14,646 bases of DNA from Methylococcaceae bacterium. Lineage in GTDB: Bacteria; Pseudomonadota; Gammaproteobacteria; Methylococcales; Methylomonadaceae. The translations under genes were made by a program, and so were the position numbers. Shown here piece by piece: positions 1-6,548 of the stretch. Numbering within the stretch: the first letter of the stretch is position 1; each line of letters opens with the position of its first letter. The notes under the pieces were generated by a model. It was not told the DNA's origin. It worked only from the letters and a program-made list of their open reading frames with translations, and searched no databases. The stretch covers positions 1-14,646 of the forward strand of contig CANNNN010000018.1 in assembly GCA_947506075.1 (NCBI GenBank), given 5' to 3'.

Positions 1-194
1 AGCGAAGCGCCCCATTCTTGCACGGTTTCGGTAGGCCAATAATTTTAGCGCCCCCGGCTGGCCTTTGATACTGTGCTTATGTTCAAATTCGAGCTGATCG
101 CCGTAATACTTGAGCAGGTTAAAATTCACCGGCAGATCGTTAGGATCTTTAGGGCCAGCCATGCGGCGGAATCGAAAAGCCCAGGCATCATATA
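1..194 (-). pseudogene. Continuation of the OprB porin in a second frame, cut by window edge
   Basis: Reading the minus strand in the frame of positions 189-191 gives, from about 189 down to 1, a stretch without stops that continues the porin: DAWAFRFRR, then MAGPKDPNDLP, NFNLLKYYGDQLEFEHKHS, KGQPGALKLLAYRNRARMG. OprB proteins show the same order: a 'WAxR' strand, a P-K-x-N turn, an 'LExEHRxxxxGQPG' strand and 'LLAxxNRAxMG'. Removing two bases from the short TATAT run near 190-194 joins the two frames into one good porin sequence. The rest of the barrel lies beyond the left edge. Whether the lesion is real or an assembly artefact cannot be told from one sequence. Confidence 0.7.
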
Positions 195-902
195 AAATTC
201 GCCAACAAATCCTGTGGAATAGCCCCCTGCATCGGCAGCAAAGTCATAGGCAGCGTTGGCCATAAAGGTCATATTAAAAAATTGATGCCGCAAATCTCCG
301 GCATAGGTATTTTTATCAAATATGTCGAGTATGCTGAACGTGCCGCCGGTAAACACAAAGCGTCGACTATCAACCGTGCCGCCTAATTGCATCGGGCCGG
401 ATTTAACTTCGCTCTGGGTTCCACCGAAGGATAGGGTTTGCCGGTAAATTGATCTCGCCAGATACCAGGTGGCGCTTTCCGAACCATTTTTTTGCAATTC
501 GAAATTCTGAATACTGCCGCCTATCCCCTTTAGTCCGGATAGCGGTAGCTCGGAAATCATTTCCGGTGCGACATAAAATTCTGCGCCTGTCCAGGCCTTG
601 AGTCCAAGGTAGGAAGTAAATGTAGCCGTAAAGCTGTGCTCTGCTTTGGCCGATAATGAATCGGGCGTTCCGTTCAAATTGCTATAGGCCGCAGAGAATC
701 TGTCTTTAAAGCTTGAAATATAAGTCGCCTGAGAATAAATATTCCAGCGCTCATCTTTCAGATCATGCCAGTTCATATCAGATAGAGCACCCATCAGTGA
801 AAATTCGTCTGAATCATTTAATTCCGGGTGGATGGCATCTTTGGCTAGAACAGTGGTTGCTGAGCATACGAGGCATAACAGCAGAGTTTTTGAAATCTTC
901 AT
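126..902 (-). CDS. OprB-family carbohydrate porin, N-terminal part, frameshifted
   Basis: This is the first 258 residues of an outer-membrane carbohydrate-selective porin (OprB family), a beta-barrel for diffusion of sugars or related solutes. Residues 1-20 form a Sec signal peptide with a plausible cleavage after VLA (residues 18-20). The body carries the OprB pattern in order: a tryptophan followed by GAEFYVAPE, a 'NFELQKNG' strand, 'LARSIYRQT', then FSILDIFDKNTYAGD with RHQFFN, and AAYDFAADAGGY near residue 225. The reading frame leaves the family pattern after about residue 238 and ends in an unrelated tail of about 20 residues. The homologous continuation lies in another frame (see 1-194). 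The start is the only good one: it gives a complete signal peptide. Its upstream Shine-Dalgarno sequence is weak. It is either a recent pseudogene or a sequencing error. Family assignment is firm; substrate is unknown. Confidence 0.75.
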   Translation of the reverse strand: MKISKTLLLCLVCSATTVLAKDAIHPELNDSDEFSLMGALSDMNWHDLKDERWNIYSQATYISSFKDRFSAAYSNLNGTPDSLSAKAEHSFTATFTSYLGLKAWTGAEFYVAPEMISELPLSGLKGIGGSIQNFELQKNGSESATWYLARSIYRQTLSFGGTQSEVKSGPMQLGGTVDSRRFVFTGGTFSILDIFDKNTYAGDLRHQFFNMTFMANAAYDFAADAGGYSTGFVGEFYMMPGLFDSAAWLALKILTICR

Positions 903-1027
903 CTTGCTTGAGCTAGCTTGGATATGCTCATTCGAACAAATTGCCGAGAGCTGTGGATGCTGTTTTGATAGCCTGGCAACACAAATACCAAATGTATTGA
1001 GGCGTTAAAGCATGATCAGTTGTGCAC

Positions 1028-1057
1028 AGAGGGCAAACATAAAGCAGATTGCCCTCT
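1028..1057 (-). terminator. Hairpin downstream of the DUF475 gene, no T-tract
   Basis: A perfect 9-bp inverted repeat (agagggcaa / ttgccctct) with a 12-base loop lies 18 bp beyond the stop of the DUF475 gene, between it and the porin gene. No T-run follows on the minus strand, so it is not a textbook intrinsic terminator. It may be a 3' end stabiliser or a weak terminator. Confidence 0.35.
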
Positions 1058-1075
1058 CTGTTATAAATACAAAAA

Positions 1076-2080
1076 TCAGGCCATTTGTTTTTTGTAACGG
1101 ATAGACGAAATCACCGATAAGCCGATCAATACTGCTCCCGACAAGCCGGTGATAATTTCGGAAATATGATGGGTCATGCTAATCAGCATGATGCCTGCCA
1201 ATACCCCTATAGCATAATGCGCGCCGTGCTCCAGAAAAACATATTCATCCAGCGTGCCTTTGCGTACCAGATACACGGTCAGGCTACGCACGAACATCGC
1301 ACCGATAGCCAAGCCCAGCATAATAATGACCACATCCTTAGTAATCGCAAACGCGCCGATTACGCCATCGAATGAAAACGATGCATCCAGCACTTCAAGA
1401 TAAATAAAGCTCATCATGCCGCTTTTTTTAAGCACTGCAACGACTTCCTCACCTTCTTCCTCAGATTCAAACAAGGTCGCCAGACTATCCACGATCACAT
1501 ACAGAATAACGCCTGTAATACCCGAAACCAGGGCCTCCAAACGGATTTCCGGGGGCAAATAGTTTTGGATGATTAATAGCGGTCCCAAGGCCATGATAAT
1601 TTCTATCGCTTCCAGTTTTCCGAAGGCCCCCAGTTTTCTTTCCAGGTAGCCCAGCCAATGCAATTCACGGCTTTCATCGAAAATGAACGAGTAAAACACC
1701 ATCAGTAGAAACATGCCGCCAAATGCTGCAATTTGCACATGTGACTCGGTTAAATGTTTGGCATAAGTCGCAGTGTCATTTAATGCCATCTCGGTCACGC
1801 CGACAAAGCCGATACCGGTGGCCGCAGAAACAATGACGATAGGGAACAATAGGCGCATACCAAAAACAGCAATCAATATCCCCCAGGTTAAAAAATACTT
1901 CTGCCAGCGCTCATCCATGCGCTTTAGAATGGATGCGTTAACAACCGCATTGTCAAAGGATAAACTGACTTCGAGGACGCCCAGAATAATGGCGATAAAA
2001 GCGCCCATTATTCCACCCCAATAAAATGCTGCCGCTAAACAAACGGCGGTGACGAAAAAAGAAAAACGAAAATGCTGCAT
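1076..2080 (-). CDS. DUF475 / TerC-like integral membrane protein
   Basis: A 334-residue polytopic inner-membrane protein of the DUF475 family, related to TerC/YkoY proteins of the LysE-type exporter superfamily, with roughly eight or nine hydrophobic segments. It shows the internal duplication typical of the family: an acidic-polar motif in the first half (EVSLSFDN, residues 37-44) is echoed in the second half (EVLDASFSFDG, residues 229-239). Such Asp/Asn/Glu residues in membrane helices are proposed to bind metal ions in TerC relatives. A very acidic loop (ESEEEGEE, about 205-212) sits between the halves. Relatives occur in tellurite-resistance (ter) clusters and some TerC members are linked to manganese export, but no ter genes are present here and the transported species cannot be read from the sequence. 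The gene stands alone, with a plausible promoter at 2116-2143. The start has no strong Shine-Dalgarno sequence but begins the first helix correctly. Confidence 0.85.
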   Translation of the reverse strand: MQHFRFSFFVTAVCLAAAFYWGGIMGAFIAIILGVLEVSLSFDNAVVNASILKRMDERWQKYFLTWGILIAVFGMRLLFPIVIVSAATGIGFVGVTEMALNDTATYAKHLTESHVQIAAFGGMFLLMVFYSFIFDESRELHWLGYLERKLGAFGKLEAIEIIMALGPLLIIQNYLPPEIRLEALVSGITGVILYVIVDSLATLFESEEEGEEVVAVLKKSGMMSFIYLEVLDASFSFDGVIGAFAITKDVVIIMLGLAIGAMFVRSLTVYLVRKGTLDEYVFLEHGAHYAIGVLAGIMLISMTHHISEIITGLSGAVLIGLSVISSIRYKKQMA

Positions 2081-2115
2081 AGCTTACTCTGAAAGGTTGA
2101 TGATTTTATTGAACA

Positions 2116-2143
2116 ACTATAAGTGCATTTAATTTAAAATCAA
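2116..2143 (-). promoter_or_regulatory. Candidate sigma-70 promoter for the DUF475 gene
   Basis: Read on the minus strand, TTGATT (2138-2143) and TATAGT (2116-2121) are separated by 16 bases and lie about 35 bp upstream of the start codon. The match is reasonable but the surrounding DNA is AT-rich, so chance is possible. I see no yybP-ykoY type manganese riboswitch in the leader. Confidence 0.4.
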
Positions 2144-2315
2144 CATTTATAAAGATTTGTAATTAATGTTAGCTACATCCAATAGCAAGGCTGCAGTCCA
2201 GGTATTTTGTCCTGAGCACATTCGAGGGAAACACATAAAACCGAAATAATTAGCCTTAAAACTGACACAAAGTAGACTATTATTGGATATAAGATATTAA
2301 TTTGTCAGCAATTCA

Positions 2316-2349
2316 GGGCATTCGTAAAAAACAACGGGCATTCTTAAAA
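2316..2349. repeat. Short direct repeat, two copies at 20-bp period
   Basis: The 14-base unit gggcattcgtaaaa (2316-2329) recurs as gggcattcttaaaa (2336-2349), differing at one base. The 20-bp period is about two helical turns. It lies in the gene-free stretch about 240 bp upstream of the DUF475 start. No function can be assigned. Confidence 0.45.
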
Positions 2350-2833
2350 TGTTTTAATTGGGGGGCAAAAAGCTCTCCATTTGCTACAGGAGCCACTTTA
2401 TCGCGTACTTGAGTTTTAATTTATTGCGCCGCCTGTTAAAAAAACATCAGATAACTAAGGCTTAAATTCTGGAACAAGATATTTCCTTCATGCCTTTAAC
2501 TGATAAATAGAAACTGTATCAGCCTCATGTAGCGGAGCTTTCTGCCAATCGGACGGTTTTTAGCTTTGCCCATTTCATTGCAGCATCCAAATCTTTCCTC
2601 GGATATGTTCTACCCCATTCAAGAAAGTGGAGGGGAAGAGCTGACCTAGTAACAGGAAGAGTTTAATTGTGAATTCAATGCCTTTGGTGTCAGTGTGGAA
2701 GATTGCATTGGCTGGGTGAAATATTGGGCGATTGTTGCCACTTCGCTATTCTCATTGGCTCTATACTTTCGTATGGAAACGATCTGTCGACTAGTCAATA
2801 TACAGAGTCAACGATGGCAAACGGCTCACTTTG

Positions 2834-4189
2834 CTAATTGTGCATAAACTCTATTGACGTTAAATGAGGTTTTAACGGCTCCCCATCAATTTCAAAGTCC
2901 ATTTTGATACGCTTTACGGCGGCTTTCATGGCCGTTTTGTTCTTAAAAGGACCGGCGATGACCTGATAGGCATCGTTTTTCTGAACTTTGCGGGCGGGTA
3001 TGATCGGCCCCTGATGATTAAGCATGGTAGCCAGTTGCTGAGCCTGTGTTTCGTCATTAAAACTGGCCACCCGTATGGACCAGTCGCTCTCTTTTAACTC
3101 TCCTATGACAGGCTGATCATAGAATTGTCCTGGATGTTTCAGCAGCACCGCCTTTGCCGAAATTTCCGCTACATCGGGGCTATGCATTAATACCGGCGTA
3201 GGAATGCCATCGGCACGCTGGATAATGCGCTCGACCTTTTCCCAATCGACAGCCACGTTTTTTTGGTCGCTGAGTTTATGTAATTGCTGCACGACCTGTT
3301 TTTTCAGCTTGGCTTTATCCTTGGCCCATTTGGGTAAGGGCTCATGCGCTTCAAGATAGAGCATGTCCTGTTGCCAAGCGGTCAAATAGGGCTGATGAAG
3401 GATGCGCACCGGCATACCTACCGTAGTTTTTTTGAACAGCACTTCAATATCCTCTGGGTATAGCTGCACACAGCCGTGACTGATCTGCATACCGATACCG
3501 TAGGGTTTGTTGGTGCCGTGGATTAAATAACCGGGAATGCCCAGCCGCATCGCATAAAGACCCAGTGGATTGTCAGGTCCTGCTCCGACTACCTTGGGCA
3601 AGGAATCGCCTTTTTCGGCATGTTCCCGATGAATAGACTCGGGGACAGTCCAGACTGGATGATCATCCTTGGCGACGATACGGGTCAGTCCCATCGGTGT
3701 ATTCCAGCCCTGCCTACCAATGCCGACCGGATAGGTGTAGACCTTATCCTGTTGTTTGTTCGGGTAATAAAACAAGCGCATATTCGCCAGATTCAGCGTT
3801 ATCCCTTTGTGCGGCGATTCGGGAAGTATAAATTGCGAGGGCAGCAGAACACGACTGCCCGGCTGGGGTGTCCACGGGGAAACAGTTGAATTGGCGATGC
3901 TGATGTCGTTATAGCCCAGGCCGAAATGCCGGGCAATATCCGGTAGCGCGTCATTATCGCGGGTATCGATTACGGCAATCGTGCCGACCATGTTTTCACC
4001 GTCAGGCAGTTCGAATTCGTGGGTGACTATGTTTTCCGCTTGAGGTTCTGGAAGCTCAATAGCGGCATTTGTTTGATCCTCAGAAAAAAAAGGTGGCATC
4101 ATCTGACAACCGCTAAGTGTCATTAATCCAAATGCCAGAATCAGCGGCAGAGTCGGCTTTTTAATACGTATGTTTGCTTTACTGGTCAT
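2834..4189 (-). CDS. Lipoprotein L,D-transpeptidase (YkuD) with C-terminal SPOR domain
   Basis: A 451-residue periplasmic, lipid-anchored enzyme of the ErfK/YbiS/YcfS/YnhG type. These make 3-3 peptidoglycan cross-links or attach proteins to the wall. Residues 1-28 form a lipoprotein signal with lipobox LSGC (Cys28). A LysM-like segment spans about 68-118. The YkuD catalytic domain (about 128-265) contains HGTNKPYGIG (His224) and the nucleophile motif SHGC with Cys240. The residue after SHGCV is Gln242, where most characterised members have Arg. A charged linker (about 270-365) leads to a SPOR domain (about 369-437; WSIRVASF ... YQVIAGPF), which binds denuded glycan at division sites. The SPOR addition is not found in the E. 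coli paralogues and suggests septal targeting (inference). The next minus-strand gene upstream is 160 bp away, so it is probably transcribed alone. Family very sure; whether it acts in cross-linking or protein attachment is open. Confidence 0.9.
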   Translation of the reverse strand: MTSKANIRIKKPTLPLILAFGLMTLSGCQMMPPFFSEDQTNAAIELPEPQAENIVTHEFELPDGENMVGTIAVIDTRDNDALPDIARHFGLGYNDISIANSTVSPWTPQPGSRVLLPSQFILPESPHKGITLNLANMRLFYYPNKQQDKVYTYPVGIGRQGWNTPMGLTRIVAKDDHPVWTVPESIHREHAEKGDSLPKVVGAGPDNPLGLYAMRLGIPGYLIHGTNKPYGIGMQISHGCVQLYPEDIEVLFKKTTVGMPVRILHQPYLTAWQQDMLYLEAHEPLPKWAKDKAKLKKQVVQQLHKLSDQKNVAVDWEKVERIIQRADGIPTPVLMHSPDVAEISAKAVLLKHPGQFYDQPVIGELKESDWSIRVASFNDETQAQQLATMLNHQGPIIPARKVQKNDAYQVIAGPFKNKTAMKAAVKRIKMDFEIDGEPLKPHLTSIEFMHN

Positions 4190-4268
4190 ATACTTGGTCT
4201 GTAGAGGGTTACATGATTCAACTATAGCTAGTAAACATTAGGATATAAGGTAGGGAACATTAAGAAAT

Positions 4269-4286
4269 GATTAAATACGGATAATC
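4269..4286. repeat. Diverged copy of the cggattaa-type dispersed repeat
   Basis: gattaaatacggataatc here matches gattaaacggataatc at 9085-9100 apart from a two-base insertion. Both lie in spacers between genes. This suggests two relics of one dispersed intergenic repeat family, but with only 16-18 bases chance similarity cannot be excluded. Confidence 0.35.
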
Positions 4287-4349
4287 CACGAAAGACTAAT
4301 CGAACGTATTATTTTGCGTTGGCTTTTGTGGCCAATTCTGTTTGTAGAG

Positions 4350-4706
4350 TCATTCTCTAACCGGCTGGCCTGAATTCAATGCATGCCAGCCGACCACGAT
4401 TCTGTAGACCATCAGCACCAGGGTTGCAATCAAAATAAAAATTCCAATTCCCAGTCCAATCGTCATACCAGCCAAGGCCGAGCCAGCCAAAGCTATCAAC
4501 ACGGTTCTGATCTGCCAATCAAAATGAGATTCCAGCCAGGTTCCCTGCACGTCCTTCTGCTTCATGAAGTTAATTGCTGCTCCCACCAGCAATGGCAAGC
4601 CTGCAAATGCAAAAGCCAGTACCTGACAAAGATATACGGCCGCAGTCAGATTCTTTAAGGAATGCAATTTTTCAGCCTCTGTTTGATCAGTCGAATGATT
4701 GTTCAT
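4350..4706 (-). CDS. DUF4870-like small membrane protein
   Basis: A 118-residue inner-membrane protein with three predicted helices (about 22-46, 67-85 and 87-104) and no signal peptide. The motif GTWLESHFDWQIRT (residues 55-68), just before the second helix, is the recognisable signature of a DUF4870-like family common in Proteobacteria, where versions usually read 'HFRWQIRTFW'. The C-terminal 'VGWHALNSGQPV' also fits the usual ending 'xGWxxLNxGKPM'. Length is normal for the family. No function is established for these proteins. The gene is separated by 160 bp from the transpeptidase gene downstream and 155 bp from the TauE-like gene upstream, and I see no feature in either spacer that links it to them beyond orientation. 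Confidence 0.75.
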   Translation of the reverse strand: MNNHSTDQTEAEKLHSLKNLTAAVYLCQVLAFAFAGLPLLVGAAINFMKQKDVQGTWLESHFDWQIRTVLIALAGSALAGMTIGLGIGIFILIATLVLMVYRIVVGWHALNSGQPVRE

Positions 4707-4861
4707 AGTTCATCTACCGGGTGATTTTTCTATTATGCTTAGCTTTGATTAGCGAGGCTTGTTAGTCAGATTTACGCCTAATTGCAGATAAATCAACCGG
4801 TATTGAACTCATTTTATGCTCTAAATGTCCTAAAAATTTAAGTTCAAGTTGGCGGCTACTT

Positions 4862-5671
4862 TTATTGCAGGACAAATTTTAGTCCGATTAACATCAAAAT
4901 CACAGCCAGAAACGGTCGTAAAAACCGTTCAGGAATCTTGGCGCTCAGGTGGCTACCAATCCAGATACCCGGCAAAGAGCCTATCAACAGGCTGCCCAAT
5001 AAAACCAGATCCACGTTACCCAAACTGAGATGCCCCAGTCCTGCGACTGCCGTAAGCGGAATAGCATGAGCCAAATCGGTGCCGACTATTTTCAGTGTAG
5101 TCATGCGGGGATAAAGAAACAACAGTGCGACGGTACCCAAGGCTCCTGCGCCCACAGACGAGAGTGTAACCAGTATGCCCAGTACCGCGCCGATCAATAT
5201 GGTGGCTGGTATTTGCAGATGCTTGAAGCGTCCGGCATTCTCGGGCGTGCTGTGCTCATCATCAATCGGCTGCAGCTTCGCCGCCCGTTTTAATAAAAGA
5301 CTGCGTACGATCAGCGAGACAGAAGTCAGCAGCAGCGCTATACCCAGCGTAAAAGTAATCGCCCCGGTGGTTTCCTTGCCGACTTCCATGTAATGTTTGA
5401 GCACGAACAAGGTAGCCACAGCAAAAGGTAAGCTGCCCAGCGCCAGCCAGCCGACAATTTTCCAGTCCACCGAACTATGATGGTTATGATGCACCCAGAC
5501 GCCGCCGGTTTTGGTAATTGCGGCAAACAGAAGATCGGTGCCTACCGCGACGGCTGGTTTGAAACCGAACAGAAAAACCAGTAACGGAGTCATCAGCGAT
5601 CCCCCGCCTACGCCGGTCACGCCGACTAATAGCCCTACAGAAAAGCCGGAAACAGTGTATGCCCAATTCAT
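4862..5671 (-). CDS. TauE/SafE-family membrane transporter
   Basis: A 269-residue inner-membrane protein of the TauE/SafE (DUF81) family, proposed anion exporters or importers for sulfite, sulfoacetate and related sulfur compounds. The two-fold internal repeat is clear: GVTGVGGGSLMTPLL (17-31) with VGTDLLFAAITK (43-54) in the first half, and SSVGAGALGTVALL (171-184) with VGTDLAHAIPL (197-207) in the second. About eight helices are predicted, with a cytoplasmic loop between halves (about 128-152). A histidine cluster HHNHH (61-65) after the second helix is worth noting as a possible metal-sensitive loop (inference). The start gives the normal family N-terminus, with AAGGG-like purines about 11 bp upstream. 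No sulfur-metabolism genes adjoin it, so the substrate cannot be inferred. A strong extended -10 promoter lies just upstream. Confidence 0.85.
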   Translation of the reverse strand: MNWAYTVSGFSVGLLVGVTGVGGGSLMTPLLVFLFGFKPAVAVGTDLLFAAITKTGGVWVHHNHHSSVDWKIVGWLALGSLPFAVATLFVLKHYMEVGKETTGAITFTLGIALLLTSVSLIVRSLLLKRAAKLQPIDDEHSTPENAGRFKHLQIPATILIGAVLGILVTLSSVGAGALGTVALLFLYPRMTTLKIVGTDLAHAIPLTAVAGLGHLSLGNVDLVLLGSLLIGSLPGIWIGSHLSAKIPERFLRPFLAVILMLIGLKFVLQ

Positions 5672-5712
5672 ATAAAACTAACCCTTAGTTTAAAGCGTCT
5701 AAAAAGACGCGC

Positions 5713-5721
5713 ATTATAACA
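5713..5721 (-). promoter_or_regulatory. Extended -10 promoter for the TauE/SafE gene
   Basis: On the minus strand the sequence reads TGTTATAAT: a perfect TATAAT with the TGN extension that compensates for a poor -35. The predicted start of transcription is near 5706, about 35 bases before the ATG. The new transcript would begin inside a small 6-bp inverted repeat (5695-5710, gcgtct/agacgc with a four-base loop), which could fold in the leader. Confidence 0.5.
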
Positions 5722-5849
5722 GGCGGGCAATTCTTTATTGGAGTTGTTGTTTTAGCAACATCTCCATGTCCAAATATATTCGGGTCGAAACTTGAAACTG
5801 AAGGGTAAGAAGCTGGGGAGGGGACGTTACGGAAAATCCGGGGCTGGTT

Positions 5850-5871
5850 GCCTACACATCCTTGTGCAGGC
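5850..5871 (-). terminator. Hairpin after the glycine-zipper lipoprotein gene
   Basis: On the minus strand GCCTGCACA and TGTGTAGGC pair over 9 bp with one G-U wobble and a tight AGGA loop, beginning 26 bp after the stop codon at 5898. The wobble pairs only in this orientation (it would be an A-C mismatch on the plus strand), which fits an RNA made from the lipoprotein gene. No T-tract follows, so it may protect the 3' end rather than terminate on its own. Confidence 0.4.
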
Positions 5872-5897
5872 TGATTGCAGATTTAAACGTTGATTAT

Positions 5898-6293
5898 TTA
5901 TCTGACAACACGGTGTCCACGACCACTCATGCAGTTGTTATAAGCATTTTTGAATTTTTCTTCCGAACTAAGTCCCTTCATTGCGCCGCCGCCAAGTCCG
6001 CCCCCTGCCGCGCCTATCGCAGCTCCCATGCCGGGGTTTCCGGTAAATGCACCCACTACTGCACCTCCAGCGGCGCCAAGCAAGGCTCCTGTTCCTGCGC
6101 CGATTGCAGTTTCTTTTGCAGTTCCGCCGGAGGCATGACTGGCAAGGTCTTTGCATTCAGCCATATCCTGGTTGATTCGATAGGCATTGGGATCATTATA
6201 GCTATCGACAGTCGGCGTCCAGCCGCCTTGGCTGTAGCAACCTGAGATTAATACACTGCCTATAAAAATGATGCCTGTTGTTAGTTTGTTCAT
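5898..6293 (-). CDS. Glycine-zipper lipoprotein
   Basis: A 131-residue envelope lipoprotein. The signal peptide ends in a lipobox ISGC (Cys19). An N-terminal segment rich in Tyr, Asn and Pro (20-46) leads to a glycine-zipper domain (about 64-106, repeated G-x-x-x-G/A spacing), which forms tightly packed membrane hairpins in the Gly-zipper/OmpA-like 2TM families. Two cysteines, C47 (MAECKDLA) and C121 (NNCMSGRGH), flank the zipper and could form a disulfide. The ending 'C-M-x-G-R-G-H' is a recurring pattern in this group of proteobacterial lipoproteins. Function is not established; envelope stress or anchoring roles are guesses. The start is well supported: GAGGT (6301-6305) lies 7 bases before the ATG. 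A long open reading frame on the opposite strand is an artefact of the Gly/Ala-rich coding sequence. Confidence 0.8.
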   Translation of the reverse strand: MNKLTTGIIFIGSVLISGCYSQGGWTPTVDSYNDPNAYRINQDMAECKDLASHASGGTAKETAIGAGTGALLGAAGGAVVGAFTGNPGMGAAIGAAGGGLGGGAMKGLSSEEKFKNAYNNCMSGRGHRVVR

Positions 6294-6497
6294 TTCGATT
6301 ACCTCGAGTTAAGTTATTTCTTTATAAAATACTTCATATTTATGAATAACGGATGAATATAGATGCCCAGATTGGATCTGCCCGACTGATTTTCAAGTTG
6401 CAGCTGCGAATTTATCAGCTCTACAAAAGACAAAATTTTTCTGGCTAACCATACCATAACATTCATTTTGGAAAAAAGCAGGCTGCATTTGACCTAT

Positions 6498-6517
6498 GCT
6501 CAGCGTCCATGCTGAGC
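6498..6517 (-). terminator. Hairpin downstream of ybbP
   Basis: gctcagc (6498-6504) and gctgagc (6511-6517) form a perfect 7-bp stem with a 6-base loop, 31 bp past the ybbP stop. There is no T-run after it on the minus strand, so it is a candidate 3' structure only. The rest of the 6294-6548 spacer shows nothing else recognisable apart from the lipoprotein ribosome-binding site. Confidence 0.35.
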
Positions 6518-6548
6518 CGTCTAGCCCCCGTCATATTAATGAGCGGCA

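Larger units (their letters stand above)
2081..2833. other. Gene-free stretch of about 750 bp
   Basis: Apart from the DUF475 promoter and a short direct repeat, I find no convincing gene here. Short open stretches exist. A plus-strand run of 45 codons (2529-2666) contains 'SFLGYVLPHSRKWRGR', faintly reminiscent of transposase C-termini. A minus-strand run covers almost the same bases (2525-2662). A plus-strand run of 64 codons (2653-2847) has one hydrophobic segment, a possible GTG start at 2695, and a 3' end overlapping the L,D-transpeptidase stop. None has a ribosome-binding site or recognised domain. The region may be decayed coding or mobile DNA, or simply a long spacer. Confidence 0.5.

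Noticed and set aside
2081..2200. Manganese (yybP-ykoY) riboswitch upstream of the DUF475 gene
   Set aside because: Considered because of the TerC/YkoY relationship, but the leader is short and AT-rich and I see none of the conserved paired elements.
2529..2666. Transposase-like fragment (SFLGYVLPHSRKWRGR)
   Set aside because: The resemblance is vague, the frame is short, and no inverted repeats or neighbouring fragments support an insertion sequence.
2653..2847. 64-codon plus-strand open frame with one hydrophobic segment
   Set aside because: No ATG near its beginning, no ribosome-binding site, no recognised family; an open run of this length is expected by chance in several frames.
4319..4335. 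ttggc/gccaa hairpin after the DUF4870-like gene as a terminator
   Set aside because: Only 5 bp of stem and no T-tract on the minus strand; too weak to list.
5862..6245. 127-codon open frame on the plus strand opposite the glycine-zipper lipoprotein
   Set aside because: It is an artefact of Gly/Ala-rich codons on the other strand, where a lipobox, a zipper, paired cysteines and a good ribosome-binding site support the minus-strand gene.
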